A model generated the notes under the pieces. That model was not told the DNA's origin. It saw nothing but the letters and a program-made list of their open reading frames with translations, and searched no databases. Below are positions 52,072 through 53,691 of a DNA stretch of 53,691 bases, in pieces. Origin of the DNA: Bacillota bacterium. Lineage in GTDB: Bacteria > Bacillota > Clostridia > Christensenellales > SZUA-584. How positions within the stretch are numbered: the first letter of the stretch is position 1; the number at the start of each line of letters is the position of its first letter. A program made the position numbers and the translations under genes. Where the stretch lies: assembly GCA_023416745.1 (NCBI GenBank), contig JAEZHF010000069.1, positions 1-53,691 on the forward strand, written 5' to 3'.

Positions 52072-53439
52072 GTGGCGGCTGTGGCCTTTGCGGCGGTGAC
52101 GCTTGTGATTGCGTACCTTGCGGAAGACTATCTGGTCAACATCCGCGTGAGGGACCAGCTGAAAAATACCAACAACGTGGCGGTTAACATAGCGCCGTAT
52201 TTGAGCAGCGCGAACGCCTCGAAGATGTATGAACTGGCGGAAGAGAGCTCAAAGGATTTTGGCGGAAGGGTTCTGATACTCAACAAGTCCGGCATCGTGC
52301 AAATTGACAGCTTTTCGATGCTCAACGGCCAGAAGCTGGATCACAGGGAGATTTCCGACGTGCTGCTGGGGCCAAGGGACACGAGCTACGGTTTTCACAA
52401 CATTGACGATGGAACGGGCGAGCCGTTCTATGCTGTATACTATGCGGCTGCGGTGGTCTACGATTCGGAGACGATCGGAGCTGTGCTTTTTTCAGACGAT
52501 ATTCAGGACATCGTGGATATCACCCAAGATTTCATTCAGGTGCTCATCATGGTGTCCATCGCCGCATCGCTGGTGTTTGCTATCGTCAGCATCATACTGT
52601 CCGGCTATATCACGCGGCCCATCAACGACCTGAAGGCCGTCGCGCTGTCCATATCGCGCGGGAACCTGCATCAGCGCATCAGCGTATCCGGTAAAAACGA
52701 GATGGCGGCACTGGCGGGTACGTTCAACACGATGAGCGAGAAGCTGGAGAACATGGACCAAAAGCGCAGCGAGTTTGTCTCCAACGCGTCCCACGAGCTC
52801 AAAACGCCGCTCAGCTCAATGAAGATACTCATTGAGTCCTTGCTGTATCAGGATGGTGTGGACGAGAAAATTTACAAGGAATTCTTAAGCGATATCAACA
52901 ATGAGATCGACCGGCTGACTCAGGTGATCTCCGGCCTGCTGACGCTCGCCAAAACGGACAGCGAGACGCAGGCGCTCAATATCGATAAAATACTGCTGAG
53001 TGAGCTGGTGTTCAAATCTGTCACGGCGCTCAAACCCATCGCCAACGAAAAACACATATCGCTCAGCTATACGGTAAGCAACGACCTGGAAATTGAGTGC
53101 GACGCGCTTAAAGTGATGCAGGCGGTGATGAACCTGGTGGAAAACGCCATCAAGTATTCCGACCCGGGCGGAAGCGTGCAGGTGACGCTGCACAAATCCG
53201 GAACGAACGCGGCCATATCTGTCCGGGACAACGGCAGCGGCATTCCGGAGAAGGATATACCGTATCTGTTTGACCGGTTCTATCGCGTGGACAAGGCGCG
53301 CGCCCGCGGCACGGGCGGCAGCGGCCTGGGGCTGCATATCGCGCAGAAGATCGCGCTGCTGCATGGCGGCAGCATCGATGTGCAAAGCGAGGAGGGTAAG
53401 GGCAGCATATTCACACTGTACCTTCCCATCAAATCATAG
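52072..53439 (+). CDS. Sensor histidine kinase, partner of the response regulator (start uncertain)
   Basis: Membrane histidine kinase with an extracytoplasmic sensor loop between two helices (second helix around VLIMVSIAASLVFAIVSIILSGY), a HAMP linker (ITRPINDLKAVALSISRGN), the phospho-accepting histidine in SNASHELKTPLSS (H241 counted from GTG 52072) and an ATPase domain (NLVENAIKYS, GSGLGLHIAQKIA). The frame is open back to 51988 and the upstream codons read SIRWRFVLINLAVAAV, clearly part of the first helix, so GTG 52072 truncates it. No ATG, GTG or TTG exists there; ATT at 52009 with GGGAGTGGG before it is the best candidate. Coordinates use the conservative GTG. Confidence 0.85.
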   Translation: MAAVAFAAVTLVIAYLAEDYLVNIRVRDQLKNTNNVAVNIAPYLSSANASKMYELAEESSKDFGGRVLILNKSGIVQIDSFSMLNGQKLDHREISDVLLGPRDTSYGFHNIDDGTGEPFYAVYYAAAVVYDSETIGAVLFSDDIQDIVDITQDFIQVLIMVSIAASLVFAIVSIILSGYITRPINDLKAVALSISRGNLHQRISVSGKNEMAALAGTFNTMSEKLENMDQKRSEFVSNASHELKTPLSSMKILIESLLYQDGVDEKIYKEFLSDINNEIDRLTQVISGLLTLAKTDSETQALNIDKILLSELVFKSVTALKPIANEKHISLSYTVSNDLEIECDALKVMQAVMNLVENAIKYSDPGGSVQVTLHKSGTNAAISVRDNGSGIPEKDIPYLFDRFYRVDKARARGTGGSGLGLHIAQKIALLHGGSIDVQSEEGKGSIFTLYLPIKS

Positions 53440-53450
53440 GGGTGATGAGC

Positions 53451-53691
53451 ATGGCGATTAAAAAAACTGTGGCCTGGCTGCTTATCATAATAATGCTGGT
53501 TATGGCCGGCTGTGTGGACAGCAGTGTAAATAATACAGACAAAAATCTTCCAGACATTAACCCAAACGCGGAATCCGCCAACAAGGATTCGCTTGACGTG
53601 ACGCTGTATTTCTCCTACCGGGGGGAGGAGTTGCTGGCGGGTGAGACGGTGACGATCAACGTGCCGGTGAACGAGTCGCTGGAATACGCGG
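53451..53691 (+). CDS. GerMN-domain-like lipoprotein (3' end cut by window edge)
   Basis: The first 80 codons encode a signal peptide (VAWLLIIIMLVMAG) with a lipobox ending in C22, then an Asn/Asp-rich linker and the start of a beta-rich domain SLDVTLYFSYRGEELL. That last segment resembles the opening of GerMN domains found in GerM and LpqB-like proteins of spore formers. AGGGGTG lies six bases before the ATG at 53451; ATG 53445 is an alternative. It is 11 bases after the kinase stop, so probably the third gene of the operon. Confidence 0.6.
   Translation, partial: MAIKKTVAWLLIIIMLVMAGCVDSSVNNTDKNLPDINPNAESANKDSLDVTLYFSYRGEELLAGETVTINVPVNESLEYA

Overview
The window is about 53.7 kb of GC-rich, gene-dense chromosome from an endospore-forming member of the Firmicutes. 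It is most likely an anaerobic Clostridia-type organism: it carries spo0A, spoIVB, spoIIM, spoIIIE and dipicolinate synthase, together with pyruvate phosphate dikinase, a CIRCE-controlled groESL and strong AAGGAGG ribosome sites. No species is assigned. Except for the first two kilobase-scale units (a type IIA topoisomerase pair and a dCMP deaminase on the minus strand) and one AhpD-like gene, every gene lies on the plus strand. No rRNA, tRNA, insertion sequence, prophage or CRISPR array was seen.

Layout. 1-3.2 kb: parC-like (cut by the left edge) and parE-like topoisomerase genes. 3.4-6.1 kb: dCMP deaminase, then CIRCE-groES-groEL. 6.3-9.2 kb: a membrane-protein pair (the second gene frameshifted) and a PM20D1-like M20 peptidase. 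9.2-14.9 kb: DegV, sirtuin, AhpD-like protein, sugar-binding-type lipoprotein, degenerate deacetylase, M16 peptidase and dimeric dUTPase. 15-21.5 kb: dpaA-dpaB (dipicolinic acid), tepA, spoIIIE, rimO, pgsA. 21.6 kb: recA. 22.69-23.28 kb: a roughly 595-nt structured non-coding RNA with the position and partner gene of OLE RNA, followed directly by oapA, tlyA, nadK, argR, recN, spoIVB, spo0A and spoIIM. 30.9-40.1 kb: ppdK, dgt, dnaG, rpoD, a cluster of palindromes, trmK, a Nif3-family gene and a coiled-coil zinc-ribbon protein. 40.15-40.48 kb: RNase P RNA. 40.6-48.9 kb: one 2774-residue cyclic beta-1,2-glucan synthase. 48.9-53.7 kb: a YgiQ-type radical SAM protein with a repetitive tail, an OmpR-family two-component pair and the start of a GerMN-type lipoprotein.

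The most notable system is the OLE RNA/OapA ribonucleoprotein locus, set at the head of a run of genes that ends in the sporulation master regulator. OLE is known as a very large, highly structured RNA whose biochemical role is still unsettled. Here the 5' and 3' ends pair (GGTGGTG with CACCACC), a consensus-like promoter sits just upstream and a U-tract just downstream, so the transcript can be delimited from sequence. Other points are the cyclic glucan synthase (a class best known from Gram-negative bacteria), the frameshifted membrane gene, a sigma-H-type promoter plus 0A box ahead of spo0A, a sigma-K-type promoter ahead of dpaAB, and a histidine kinase with no conventional start codon where its first membrane helix should begin.
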